Assembly: GCF_030717945.1 (NCBI RefSeq) | Contig: NZ_JAVAIM010000001.1 | Span: 2,588,631-2,652,630, forward strand | Direction: 5' to 3' | DNA from: Qipengyuania profundimaris | GTDB taxonomy: Bacteria; Pseudomonadota; Alphaproteobacteria; Sphingomonadales; Sphingomonadaceae | DNA length: 64,000 bases | In this document: piece by piece, positions 35,387 to 44,327 of the stretch | Layout of the letters: every line of letters starts with the position of its first letter | How positions within the stretch are numbered: position 1 is the first letter of the stretch | Translations under genes and position numbers: made by a program | Notes under the pieces: model-generated | What the model was told of the DNA's origin: nothing | Database searches by the model: none | What the model saw: the letters and a program-made list of their open reading frames with translations, nothing else

Positions 35387-35644
35387 CTAGCCCTGCTGGG
35401 AGCGCGCCTGTTCCTCCTGTACGCTCTCAGCTTCGCCCTGCTGCGGCTGCAGGTTGATGGCCCGCTTGTTTCCGCCGTCGACTTCGCTGGTGTCGTAACC
35501 GTAGCGCTGATCGACGCTGGGCTCCTGTGCTTCCTGCTGCAGATCCTTCCGACCGAACGGCAGCGCGTCGCCGCCCTTATCCGGGGTGATCATGCCGGTG
35601 CCCTTGCCACTGTCGTAGCTCTTGATCTTGCCGAAATGTGTCAT
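35387..35644 (-). CDS. Cold-shock-domain-like protein with Gln/Glu-rich tail
   Basis: The 85-residue protein starts THFGKIKSYDSGKGTGMITP, aligning with the first strands and RNP1 of a cold-shock domain (GxGxI in place of GFGFI). DALPFGRKDLQQEA takes the RNP2 position without the usual FVH. The tail is acidic and Gln-rich. Aromatic RNA-stacking residues are partly lost, so its RNA affinity may differ from CspA. It is the third OB-fold protein in this 2-kb cluster. Confidence 0.75.
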   Translation of the reverse strand: MTHFGKIKSYDSGKGTGMITPDKGGDALPFGRKDLQQEAQEPSVDQRYGYDTSEVDGGNKRAINLQPQQGEAESVQEEQARSQQG

Positions 35645-35989
35645 GTCATGTCCTTCAGTTTGAATGCAGCGCGCCAGAATTGGACCGGCTGCGACTAAGA
35701 GGCGAAACTGAAGGAGGTGGCTTCTGGAAACTGGAAGCCTAAGACCGTCGATTGCGACTGGTAGCTTAGCTCAAGATGGGAAGTCATTGTTGGCATACAA
35801 GCCTAAACTGAAAACAGATTAGTAGCGAAGGTCAGCAAGAAGATGCCAAAGGATCGACGTGCGCTTCTGGGGCGCTCGCCGACAAGAGCTGCCAGTCCGC
35901 TACCGGCCCCAAAAAGACCGCCTTACTGCTCTTGCCAAAATACCGCTTCATTCTTGAGGGCCTGTTCGAGTCTTGAGCCCCCTCCGGGG
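35645..35989. other. 345-bp stretch without a gene, containing one dispersed repeat
   Basis: No convincing gene was seen on either strand. AGTCCGC followed by TACCGGCCCC at 35894-35910 resembles segments at 39806-39821 and 44234-44249, suggesting a dispersed repeat family. Confidence 0.5.
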
Positions 35990-36598
35990 TTAACTGTCCA
36001 GCCCGGCATACAAGCCGATGCGCACGGCATCCGCGACCGACTGAGCGTTGAGCCGTCCCATCATGTTGGCCCTGTGAATTTCAACCGTCCGAGGGCTTAT
36101 TCCGAGACGTCGTGCAATCTCCTTGTTCGAGGCACCATCAACAAGACCTTTGAGCACGTCCATCTCGCGTCCAGTCAGGAGCCCGATGACCTTCCGCGCT
36201 TCAGCGCGCCGCCTTTCCCTTCGGCCCCTGCGCGCTCCAACCTCGACAAGCCGCCTCACCGCATCGATCAAAGCGTCTGTGGAGCATGGCCATTCCAAAT
36301 AGTCCAACACAACGTTTGACATGGCTTCGACGATCTTCCGCGGCGTAGGCGCAGATGAAAACATGCCGACAGGCAGATATCCCGTTTCCATCTGCATGAC
36401 CTCGAGCGCCGGTTTCAGGTCGGCTCTGCGTGGATCGTCGCTGATCAGAACGACGCCTCGAGAGGGTCTGCGGTCGATCAGTTCCTCAAGATTTCCATAG
36501 ATCTCCGCATGAATCTGGCTCCCGTATAATTGGAAAGCCATCTTTGCGCGGCGCGCAGAATCCTGGTCGACGATATGGACGTAGGTTGCATCGCTCAT
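35990..36598 (-). CDS. FixJ/LuxR-type regulator with degenerate receiver
   Basis: The 202-residue protein has a C-terminal LuxR HTH (~140-200) with LTGREMDVLKGLVDG, SNKEIARRLGISPRTVEIHR and ANMMGRLNAQSVADAV. The N-terminal ~125 residues follow a receiver layout, but the phosphoacceptor region reads GVVLISDDPR with no normal Asp-x-x-Met-Pro, and the Lys-Pro motif is replaced by EWPCS. It is unlikely to be phosphorylated in the usual way. Its start overlaps the LOV-GGDEF-EAL stop by 4 bp, so it is the second gene of that operon. Confidence 0.85.
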   Translation of the reverse strand: MSDATYVHIVDQDSARRAKMAFQLYGSQIHAEIYGNLEELIDRRPSRGVVLISDDPRRADLKPALEVMQMETGYLPVGMFSSAPTPRKIVEAMSNVVLDYLEWPCSTDALIDAVRRLVEVGARRGRRERRRAEARKVIGLLTGREMDVLKGLVDGASNKEIARRLGISPRTVEIHRANMMGRLNAQSVADAVRIGLYAGLDS

Positions 36599-38343
36599 CG
36601 ATCACGATTCTCGCTACCGTCCATCATCGCAAGGAACCGCCGGGCGTCCCAGCCTTCCCGGATTACAAACTCCCGGTCGAGCAACCGATGAAGGTCCAGC
36701 TCCTCCATTGGTGTGGCAAACAGGTAGCCCTGTCCGAACGAGCAGCCGAGCGCCTGCATCATCCCGCGCTCGGCCTCGGTTTCAATTCCCTCCGCCAACA
36801 CCCGGATGTCGAGCGCCGCGCCAAGCTTCACCACGGCCTCCACGATCACTCGTTTTGCAGCGCTATTGGCGACATCGTGAACAAAGCTCCGATCGATCTT
36901 GATCTCACTGATCGGGAATTTTTCCAGGTAACGAAGGCTTGAATAGCCGGTGCCAAAGTCATCGATGGATATGCCGACACCGAGCTGACGCAGGTCACCG
37001 AACACGCGCCGAATATATTCCGGCTGCCCGACCATTAGGTTCTCGGTGAGTTCAAGCGTCAGCCATTGCGGTCGGCAACCAGCTTCAGCCAGTACCCGCT
37101 CCACAAATTGCACCATGTCGCGCTGCATGAATTCGAGTACTGAGACGTTGAACGCGAAGCGGATTGGCTCCGAACGGCCTCGATTCACTGTCGCAGCATA
37201 CGTTGCGAGAGTGCGCAGCCCCCACGCACCGATCTCCAGAATTGCGCCGGTGTCTTCCGCTATACCGATAAATCGCGCGGGGGGTTGAATGCCAAACGAA
37301 CCATGGTCCCATCGCAGCAACGCCTCGGCGCCTACAATCTTCCCCGAGGTGAGGTCGAACTGTGGCTGATAGTGAAGCACAAGTTCCTGATTTAACCTTG
37401 CATTCTGCAACTCGCTGCCGAGCCTGATGCGGTTGCGCGCATCGCGCTCGTCGGAGACGGCAAAGGAATGCGGCGGATGGGTCGGCTCGGCCTTCGAGCG
37501 TTGGAGCCCCGCGCCCGCCTGACGAGCGAGCTGAAGCGGATCGACGTCGTGGGCGTCGATCGCATAGCCAGCGGCGAACTGCACGACAATCGATGCGGCG
37601 GGAAGGACGTAAGGCGGCCTCAGCAGGTCAAGGACGTCGCTGACACACGCGTTCGCGCAGTCGTCATCCTCCACCGACAGGGCAAGGGCAAATGTGTCGG
37701 TGGCGACACGCGATATCGCAATCGCAGGCAAAGTCGCCAGCCGAGCTGCGGTCGCACGAAGCAACGCGTCGCCCAGGTCGTAACCGAAGCCGATATTGAC
37801 GTCATGAAAGCGAAGGATGTCGACCTTGATCAACAGCAATTTGGACGCGGCAGGAACGTTCGCGGCCGCGATCCTGTCGAGCAGGCCGTAGCGGTCGAGC
37901 AAGCCGGTAAGTCGGTCGACCCCGGCTTCGTGGGTCACGTCGCGGATCAGTCCCACACAATGGGTTGCGTTGCCCGCCCTGTCGCGAACCGGAAGCAGAC
38001 GCAATGCATTGCGGAACATGGTCCCGTCGCGCCTGTAGTTCCGCAAGGTTACCGAGGCTGCTCGCCCCTCTTCGAGAGCCTTGCGTATGTCGGCTATTTC
38101 CGGCTGCAAGCGGTCGCTGCCCTGAAGGTATCGGCAATTCTTGCCGATCGCCTCGGCTGCAGAATAGCCTGTTAAGGTTTCAAAGGCGCGATTGACGTGG
38201 ATGATGGGATGGCCGCGCGCGGCCATGTCGGCAATCAGAACGCCATCGCTGCTATTCTCGAACCCGAGCGCTATCGCTTCGGGTGGTATGGCTGGCTGCT
38301 CCGCGCGTGCCGACCGGAAGCGCCATCGCTTGCGGTCATGCAT
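36595..38343 (-). CDS. LOV blue-light sensor with degenerate GGDEF and intact EAL domain
   Basis: The 582-residue protein has an N-terminal LOV domain (~25-140) with the flavin-reactive Cys70 in GKNCRYLQGSD, plus HVNRAFETLTGY and NYRRDGTMFRNAL. The strand that normally ends GVQxDVT reads GLIRDVT, so the signalling Gln is missing. The GGDEF domain (~145-300) has ATDTF in place of GGDEF and should not make cyclic-di-GMP. The EAL domain (~310-560) keeps EALLRW, ELTEN, DDFGTGYSSL, KIDRSF and EGIETE, so phosphodiesterase activity is likely. It is cotranscribed with a degenerate FixJ-like regulator. Confidence 0.93.
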   Translation of the reverse strand: MHDRKRWRFRSARAEQPAIPPEAIALGFENSSDGVLIADMAARGHPIIHVNRAFETLTGYSAAEAIGKNCRYLQGSDRLQPEIADIRKALEEGRAASVTLRNYRRDGTMFRNALRLLPVRDRAGNATHCVGLIRDVTHEAGVDRLTGLLDRYGLLDRIAAANVPAASKLLLIKVDILRFHDVNIGFGYDLGDALLRATAARLATLPAIAISRVATDTFALALSVEDDDCANACVSDVLDLLRPPYVLPAASIVVQFAAGYAIDAHDVDPLQLARQAGAGLQRSKAEPTHPPHSFAVSDERDARNRIRLGSELQNARLNQELVLHYQPQFDLTSGKIVGAEALLRWDHGSFGIQPPARFIGIAEDTGAILEIGAWGLRTLATYAATVNRGRSEPIRFAFNVSVLEFMQRDMVQFVERVLAEAGCRPQWLTLELTENLMVGQPEYIRRVFGDLRQLGVGISIDDFGTGYSSLRYLEKFPISEIKIDRSFVHDVANSAAKRVIVEAVVKLGAALDIRVLAEGIETEAERGMMQALGCSFGQGYLFATPMEELDLHRLLDREFVIREGWDARRFLAMMDGSENRDR

Positions 38344-38442
38344 GGCAGGGATCCGGCAAGCTTGGCGGAAAGTTGTCGTACGTCATTGAGAACGGCAAAT
38401 GCCGCCTCGTTTCACTCCCCTCAACGCCGGCGACGCGACACT

Positions 38443-39441
38443 TCAGGACAAAACGGAGTCATCCTCGTCGTTGCCATCGTCGTCACGTCGCGTCGTCTGG
38501 AACCGGTTGCGATATTCCATCGGCATAACGCCGATCCTGCGCCGGAATGCCCGCCGAAGCGTCACCGTCGATCCGAAACCGGCGAGATAAGCGATCTGCT
38601 TGATCGGCAACTCGCTATCCTCCAGCAGGCGTCGGGCGATATCGATCCTCGTCAGTTCCACATAGGTGGCGAGGCTCGTGCCCAGCTCAGCGCGGAACAG
38701 CCGTGACAAATGACGTGGGCTTACCCGTGCAACGTCGGCAAGTGCATCGAGCGACAGATCCGCTCGCGCATTTTCGAGGATATGCAGACGGACTTTGCCG
38801 ATCGGAGTGGAAGTGGCCATTTGCGCGGTCAAAACGTCGCTAAACTGCGATTGGCCGCCGGGACGCTGAAGGAAGACCACCAGTCTGCGCGCCACCCAGA
38901 GTGCCACATCGCGACCGTGATCCTCCTCGATCAGCGAAAAAGCGAGGTCGATGGCGGCCGATACCCCAGCCGAACTGAAAACAGGCCCATCGCGGACGAA
39001 GATGCGGTCGGGCTCGAGGTGAATATCGGGGAATTCCTCGGCAAGGAGTTCAGCATATTGCCAGTGGGTCGTCGCGCGGCGTCCCTTCAGCAATCCGGCA
39101 TGGGCGAGCAGGAATGCGCCCGTGCATGTCGAGCCATAACGTCTCGCATCCTGAGCCTGCCCGCGCAGCCAACGCGCAACGTCGTCGTTCGGAGGTTCCG
39201 GCACACCGTAGGGCCCAACGACGATCAAGGTATCGCACAGAGCGGTTGCATCTCGGATACCGGCATCAGGAACGTATTTGACGCCCGAGGCGCTTTCTTC
39301 AACGATTCCGAGATCTGTCACCAGCTGGACGTTATAAGGTTGGCCGGACGCAATCTTGCAGTTTGCCTCGAACATCGCGTCGCGCAGGCCCGCGATCTCC
39401 AGCAAATGGACGTTGCTTGGCGCGAAGATCGTGATGAGCAT
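38443..39441 (-). CDS. GlxA-type AraC regulator with DJ-1/PfpI-like domain
   Basis: The 332-residue protein has an N-terminal DJ-1/PfpI-like domain (~1-190) with a nucleophile-elbow-like Cys in GSTCTGAFLLAHAG and ATTHW after it. The C-terminal AraC HTH pair (~225-325) has SPRHLSRLFRAELG and FGSTVTLRRAFRR. This is the GlxA/FtrA arrangement, in which the amidase-like domain senses a small molecule. The start at 39441 removes a short unsupported extension. The regulated genes are not evident. Confidence 0.9.
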   Translation of the reverse strand: MLITIFAPSNVHLLEIAGLRDAMFEANCKIASGQPYNVQLVTDLGIVEESASGVKYVPDAGIRDATALCDTLIVVGPYGVPEPPNDDVARWLRGQAQDARRYGSTCTGAFLLAHAGLLKGRRATTHWQYAELLAEEFPDIHLEPDRIFVRDGPVFSSAGVSAAIDLAFSLIEEDHGRDVALWVARRLVVFLQRPGGQSQFSDVLTAQMATSTPIGKVRLHILENARADLSLDALADVARVSPRHLSRLFRAELGTSLATYVELTRIDIARRLLEDSELPIKQIAYLAGFGSTVTLRRAFRRRIGVMPMEYRNRFQTTRRDDDGNDEDDSVLS

Positions 39442-39877
39442 GGTGGATTTTCCACTCTGCGGCGTCCATCGCCTCAATGCCCGTTGATCGCTCCATCCTA
39501 TAAGCCTTGCCGATCCGAATGACCAGAAGCGTGTTCCTGCCCACGCGAAGGCGGTCCGGCGTTACCCACCATATTTCCAGTTTCGGACAGCTTCGTCGAA
39601 GAAATTCCTTCCTTGAGAAGAGAGGAGCGGCCCCACTCAATTTTGCGGATGGGGTAGCCGCTCCCTTCATCATGATGCTTGCGTCCGAATTCTCCGGTCA
39701 CGGTCAGCTCATGCCTCGAGGCCACCATTGGTATCGGAAATATCGCTTCGGGGTATCGCCTTAGCGGAACTGCAGCTCCCCGTGATTCCGTGATTGAAAG
39801 CAGACTGTCTGCATCCGGCCCCAGCTGCGACATCGAGAGCGTTACCTCTTCGGCCATTCGGGCCGAGGAGAAATGCA
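39442..39877. other. 436-bp region upstream of integrase 2 with palindromic repeat and hairpin leader
   Basis: No convincing gene lies here. GCAGAC-T-GTCTGC at 39800-39812 is a perfect 6-1-6 palindrome followed by ATCCGGCCCC. CGGCCATTCGGGCCG (39851-39865) sits just before GAGGAG and the integrase start. Both features have counterparts near integrase 1 or at 44.2 kb. Confidence 0.7.
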
Positions 39878-40510
39878 ATGGGATACTCACGTTTTGATGC
39901 AGCAACGCGGCATCGTCCGGCTTGGAACGATGGCAAGAATGTCGGAACGAAGCGGCCACTGACACAGAAGCAGATCTGGGCGATCCGCTTTCATCTCGAT
40001 CGCGAGGGACGCCTAAGGGACAAAACGCTTTTCGACCTCGCCATCGATAGCAAGCTGCGCGGCTGCGACCTTGTGAAGATCAAGATCGGTGACGTGGTCG
40101 CAGGTGCCGATATTCGCAATCGCGCAACCGTCATCCAGCAAAAGACAAATCGTCCGGTGCAGTTTGAACTCACCGCCGACGTTCGAGCCACATTGCTAGC
40201 GTGGCTGGAACGCCGAGGTGGCTCTACAAGCGATCACCTATTTCCAAGCCGTGTCGATCCAGCTGGCCATATGAGCACGCGCCAGTATGCACGCTTGGTC
40301 GATGAGTGGGTGACGGCGATCGGCTTGCGAAAAGCCGAATATGGCACATACTCTCTCCGGAGAACGAAAGCCGCGATGATCTATCCGGCCACCGGCAACA
40401 TTCGAGCTATCCAGATCTTGCTGGGTCACACGAAGATCGAGAACACGGTCCGCTATCTAGGCGTCGATGTCGAAGATGCTTTGCTTCTATCAGAGCGAAC
40501 TGAGATCTGA
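39878..40510 (+). CDS. Catalytic-core tyrosine recombinase, copy 2
   Basis: The 210-residue protein is collinear with copy 1 at 30232. It has SKLRGCDL, a Lys in IQQKTNRP, His in LLGHTK and nucleophile Tyr in VRYLG. The HxxR box reads TYSLRRT, with Tyr in place of the first catalytic His, which copy 1 retains (PHSLRRT). Activity may therefore be reduced. Start is ATG 39878 after GAGGAG. A GGCC-5-GGCC-type palindrome lies directly upstream as for copy 1. It marks the right side of the accessory region. Confidence 0.88.
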   Translation: MGYSRFDAATRHRPAWNDGKNVGTKRPLTQKQIWAIRFHLDREGRLRDKTLFDLAIDSKLRGCDLVKIKIGDVVAGADIRNRATVIQQKTNRPVQFELTADVRATLLAWLERRGGSTSDHLFPSRVDPAGHMSTRQYARLVDEWVTAIGLRKAEYGTYSLRRTKAAMIYPATGNIRAIQILLGHTKIENTVRYLGVDVEDALLLSERTEI

Positions 40511-40642
40511 CTTGTCGAGCGGTCGACCGTCGAACCTCGGTCGACCGCTTCGAGCATTTGCGACGCGCGGTCGGACGGCCGAAATTGGGGCAGTTAGCCG
40601 TCACAACGCTGCAATCCGCTCTCCTACCCACCAAGATTACCG

Positions 40643-40912
40643 TCATTCCCAAGAAATGACCCCATCAGCCGGTCGCCAGGATGCAGGTCTGATCAGCTGA
40701 TCGTGAGCAATTTGAACGGACTTGATTTCAGCTTCGATTTGCCGCCGCCAATGCGCAAGAAAATCGAACAGGACGGGGAAATCCGGTGCGGCGTCGTATT
40801 CCTGCCAGGCGAAGATCTGGATCAACGACGGGTGGTCAGGCCGGAAATAGCAGATCTCAGCTGTCGTAAGCCCGTATCCATCGAGTTGGGCGAGAAACGC
40901 ACGATCCGTCAT
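40643..40912 (-). CDS. Usg family protein
   Basis: The 89-residue protein matches the alphaproteobacterial Usg family: LDGYGLTTAEICYFRPDHPS, then FAWQEYDAAPDFPVLFDFL and the C-terminal VQIAHDQLIRPASWRPADGV. The family has been linked to tryptophan biosynthesis gene neighbourhoods, but its function is not known. ATG 40912 overlaps the stop codon of the preceding small ORF by 4 bp, so translation is probably coupled. Confidence 0.85.
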   Translation of the reverse strand: MTDRAFLAQLDGYGLTTAEICYFRPDHPSLIQIFAWQEYDAAPDFPVLFDFLAHWRRQIEAEIKSVQIAHDQLIRPASWRPADGVISWE

Positions 40913-41139
40913 GAAGAGCCTCGCCCTTCTTCCCCCTTGTGTATCCGGCTCATGAAGCCGGAAGAGAGCCGTGTATTCCGGCGGGTCATACCCGCGGGAG
41001 GCGGGCCGCTGATTTTGGATCCTAGAACGCCGCAATCCAGAGCCCATGTCGCGAGTTTCGCGTTCGCGACTTCAGGCTCGTAAGCGGGGTGTACCGATGT
41101 GTCGAATGGGTGCAGGTAACGGGAAAATGGCCGCGACAT
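40909..41139 (-). CDS. Small ORF translationally coupled to usg
   Basis: The 76-residue product starts at ATG 41139, seven bases after a near-perfect AAAGGAGG, and ends in an ATGA overlap with usg. It is basic and Pro/Gly/Ser-rich, with ATWALDCGVLGSKISGPPPA in the middle and a C-terminal RIHKGEEGRGSS. No family was recognised. The strong ribosome-binding site and coupling support it as a real gene, either a product in its own right or a leader that opens usg for translation. Confidence 0.7.
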   Translation of the reverse strand: MSRPFSRYLHPFDTSVHPAYEPEVANAKLATWALDCGVLGSKISGPPPAGMTRRNTRLSSGFMSRIHKGEEGRGSS

Positions 41140-41367
41140 CTGTTGCCTCCTTTCTCAACGCCGCAGATTGCAGTCTCCTGATTCGTATCGTCGGATAATC
41201 TGCGACGCCCTCTATCGCGCGCGAAGATTTCTAGCGGCGAACGGTGCATATTTGTCGACAATCCGTTCTTGAAGCGGGCCCTCCCAAAATTAGATCGCGA
41301 TTGTCTCTTGCCGGAAAATACCGGGGGAGGCGCGCTAAGTCATATCGCTTTGTAATGGAGGTTATGC

Positions 41368-41682
41368 ATGCATTTCCGACCTTTGCACGATCGCGTGCTG
41401 GTTCGCCGTATCGAGGCCGAAGAAAAGACGGCCGGCGGCATTATCATCCCTGACACCGCCAAGGAAAAGCCGATGGAAGGCGAAGTCGTCGCCGTTGGCC
41501 CGGGTGCGCGTGACGATGCCGGGAAGCTGGTGGAACTCGCCGTCACGGCGGGCGACCGTATCCTGTTCGGCAAGTGGTCCGGCACCGAGGTGCGGATCGA
41601 TGGCGAGGACCTGCTCATCATGAAGGAGAGCGACATCCTCGGCATCATCGAAACCACCGCCGAACTTAAGAAGGCGGCGTAA
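41368..41682 (+). CDS. groES: Co-chaperonin GroES
   Basis: The 104-residue protein has the GroES mobile loop [28 protein letters not shown] near the start and [19 protein letters not shown] at the end. It caps the GroEL ring. The start follows GGAGG six bases upstream. No CIRCE element was found in the 228 bp upstream, and no clear heat-shock sigma promoter was recognised either. It forms an operon with groEL 57 bp downstream. Confidence 0.97.
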   Translation: MHFRPLHDRVLVRRIEAEEKTAGGIIIPDTAKEKPMEGEVVAVGPGARDDAGKLVELAVTAGDRILFGKWSGTEVRIDGEDLLIMKESDILGIIETTAELKKAA

Positions 41683-41724
41683 GCACAAAACGTTCAATCT
41701 TCTGTTCAACCGAAAGAAGCATAG

Positions 41725-43359
<1,635 letters not shown>

Positions 43360-43383
43360 GGCGTCCCTTCACTTGGAACCCTA

Positions 43384-43415
43384 CAGGCGCGCTCGCGAGG
43401 GCGCGCCTGTTTTTT
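43384..43415 (+). terminator. Rho-independent terminator of groESL
   Basis: CAGGCGCGC (43384-43392) and GCGCGCCTG (43401-43409) form a perfect 9-bp stem with an 8-base loop, followed by six T. It lies 25 bp after the groEL stop codon. Confidence 0.93.
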
Positions 43416-43592
43416 GGCTCCAAGCCACTCAAATGTAGGTGGACAAAATTGGAGTGGGCCTGAAACCAGAAGCCAGTTTTTTAGTTAATCAAATGCCGGA
43501 CGCCAAAACCGGGTCCGGTTGGACAGAGGGCGTCGGCTCTTTCGTTCCCGACGCTGCTCATGCCCAGATTGCTCAACAAGGAGGATTTGGAA

Positions 43593-44069
43593 ATGAGAAC
43601 TGCATTTGACCTTACCCCGTATCGCCGCTCGACCGTCGGCTTCGACCGTCTGTTCGACGCGATGGAAAAGAGCTTCCGTGCTGATGGGCACGATAGCTTC
43701 CCTCCCTTCGACATCGTTCGCACGGGCGACGAAAGCTATCGCATCACGCTCGCGGTTGCTGGTTTCACTCGCGATGAAATCGACATCACCGCCCAGCAAA
43801 ACCAGCTCGTCATTTCTGGCGAGAAGCGCGAAAAGGAAGAGGATGGCGTGGATTTCGTGCATCGCGGTATTGCCACGCGCGCTTTTGAGCGGCGCTTCCA
43901 GCTCGCCGATTTCGTCGAAGTGAAGAAGGCTTCCTACGAGGACGGCTTGCTGAGCATCTTGCTCGAGCGCGTCGTTCCCGAGGCCATGAAGCCGCGCAAG
44001 ATTGAAATCGGCGGCAATGACCATGACAACGACGACACGCCGAGGCTGACGAAGGAAAAGGCCGCGTAA
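43593..44069 (+). CDS. Small heat-shock protein (Hsp20/IbpA type)
   Basis: The 158-residue protein has the IbpA-like N-terminus FDLTPYRRSTVGFDRLFD and an alpha-crystallin domain (~38-130) with YRITLAVAGFTRDEIDI, LVISGEKRE and FVHRGIATRAFERRFQL. The GLLSILLERVVPE strand follows. It prevents aggregation of unfolded proteins. ATG 43593 follows AAGGAGG closely. It has its own promoter region after the groESL terminator and its own terminator. Confidence 0.95.
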   Translation: MRTAFDLTPYRRSTVGFDRLFDAMEKSFRADGHDSFPPFDIVRTGDESYRITLAVAGFTRDEIDITAQQNQLVISGEKREKEEDGVDFVHRGIATRAFERRFQLADFVEVKKASYEDGLLSILLERVVPEAMKPRKIEIGGNDHDNDDTPRLTKEKAA

Positions 44070-44095
44070 ACGTCGGCTTCTCACATAGATTGACG

Positions 44096-44128
44096 CAGGG
44101 CGCGCTTCGCGAAGCGCGCCCTGTCTTC
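44096..44128 (+). terminator. Rho-independent terminator of the Hsp20 gene
   Basis: A 28-bp perfect palindrome from 44096 to 44123 (CAGGGCGCGCTTC and its complement) is followed by TCTTC. It lies 27 bp past the Hsp20 stop codon and faces the 3' end of rtcA across the repeats at 44.2 kb. Confidence 0.85.
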
Positions 44129-44159
44129 AGGTTAGTTGGCTTCTGGCAGGGCCCACATG

Positions 44160-44310
44160 ACCTAACCGTAAATGTCTGCAATGGGTCGGAAGCCAAACGT
44201 CCGCTTTGCCGGATTTTGTGGCTAGAAGCGGACAGTCCGCAACCGGCCCGAAAGCTGCCGTTGGGCGGTAGTCTCGCTGAATGACTGCTTTTGGGCCGGA
44301 AACGGACAGC
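44160..44310. repeat. Cluster of palindromic dispersed repeats
   Basis: This intergenic block holds AATGTCTGCAATGGGTCGG, then ACGTCCGCTTTG, then the 6-1-6 palindrome GCGGAC-A-GTCCGC (44228-44240) followed by AACCGGCCC, and GAAACGGACAGCCCGG. The GCRGAC/GTCYGC core and the A(A/T)CCGGCCC tail also appear at 39800-39821, and the tail with half the core at 35894-35910. The cluster lies between the convergent Hsp20 and rtcA genes. Confidence 0.7.
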
Positions 44311-44327
44311 CCGGTATCGGCAAGCAA

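Noticed and set aside
39498..39965. A 155-codon minus-strand frame over the leader and start of integrase 2
   Set aside because: It overlaps the integrase and its repeats, has no ribosome-binding site and a mixed composition without recognisable domains.
27400..41300. A phage or conjugative element in the accessory region
   Set aside because: No capsid, tail, terminase, relaxase or type IV secretion genes were seen, only recombinases and small genes.
41140..41367. A CIRCE element or heat-shock sigma promoter upstream of groES
   Set aside because: No TTAGCACTC-N9-GAGTGCTAA pattern is present. A CTTGAAG at 41268-41274 has no -10 element at acceptable spacing.
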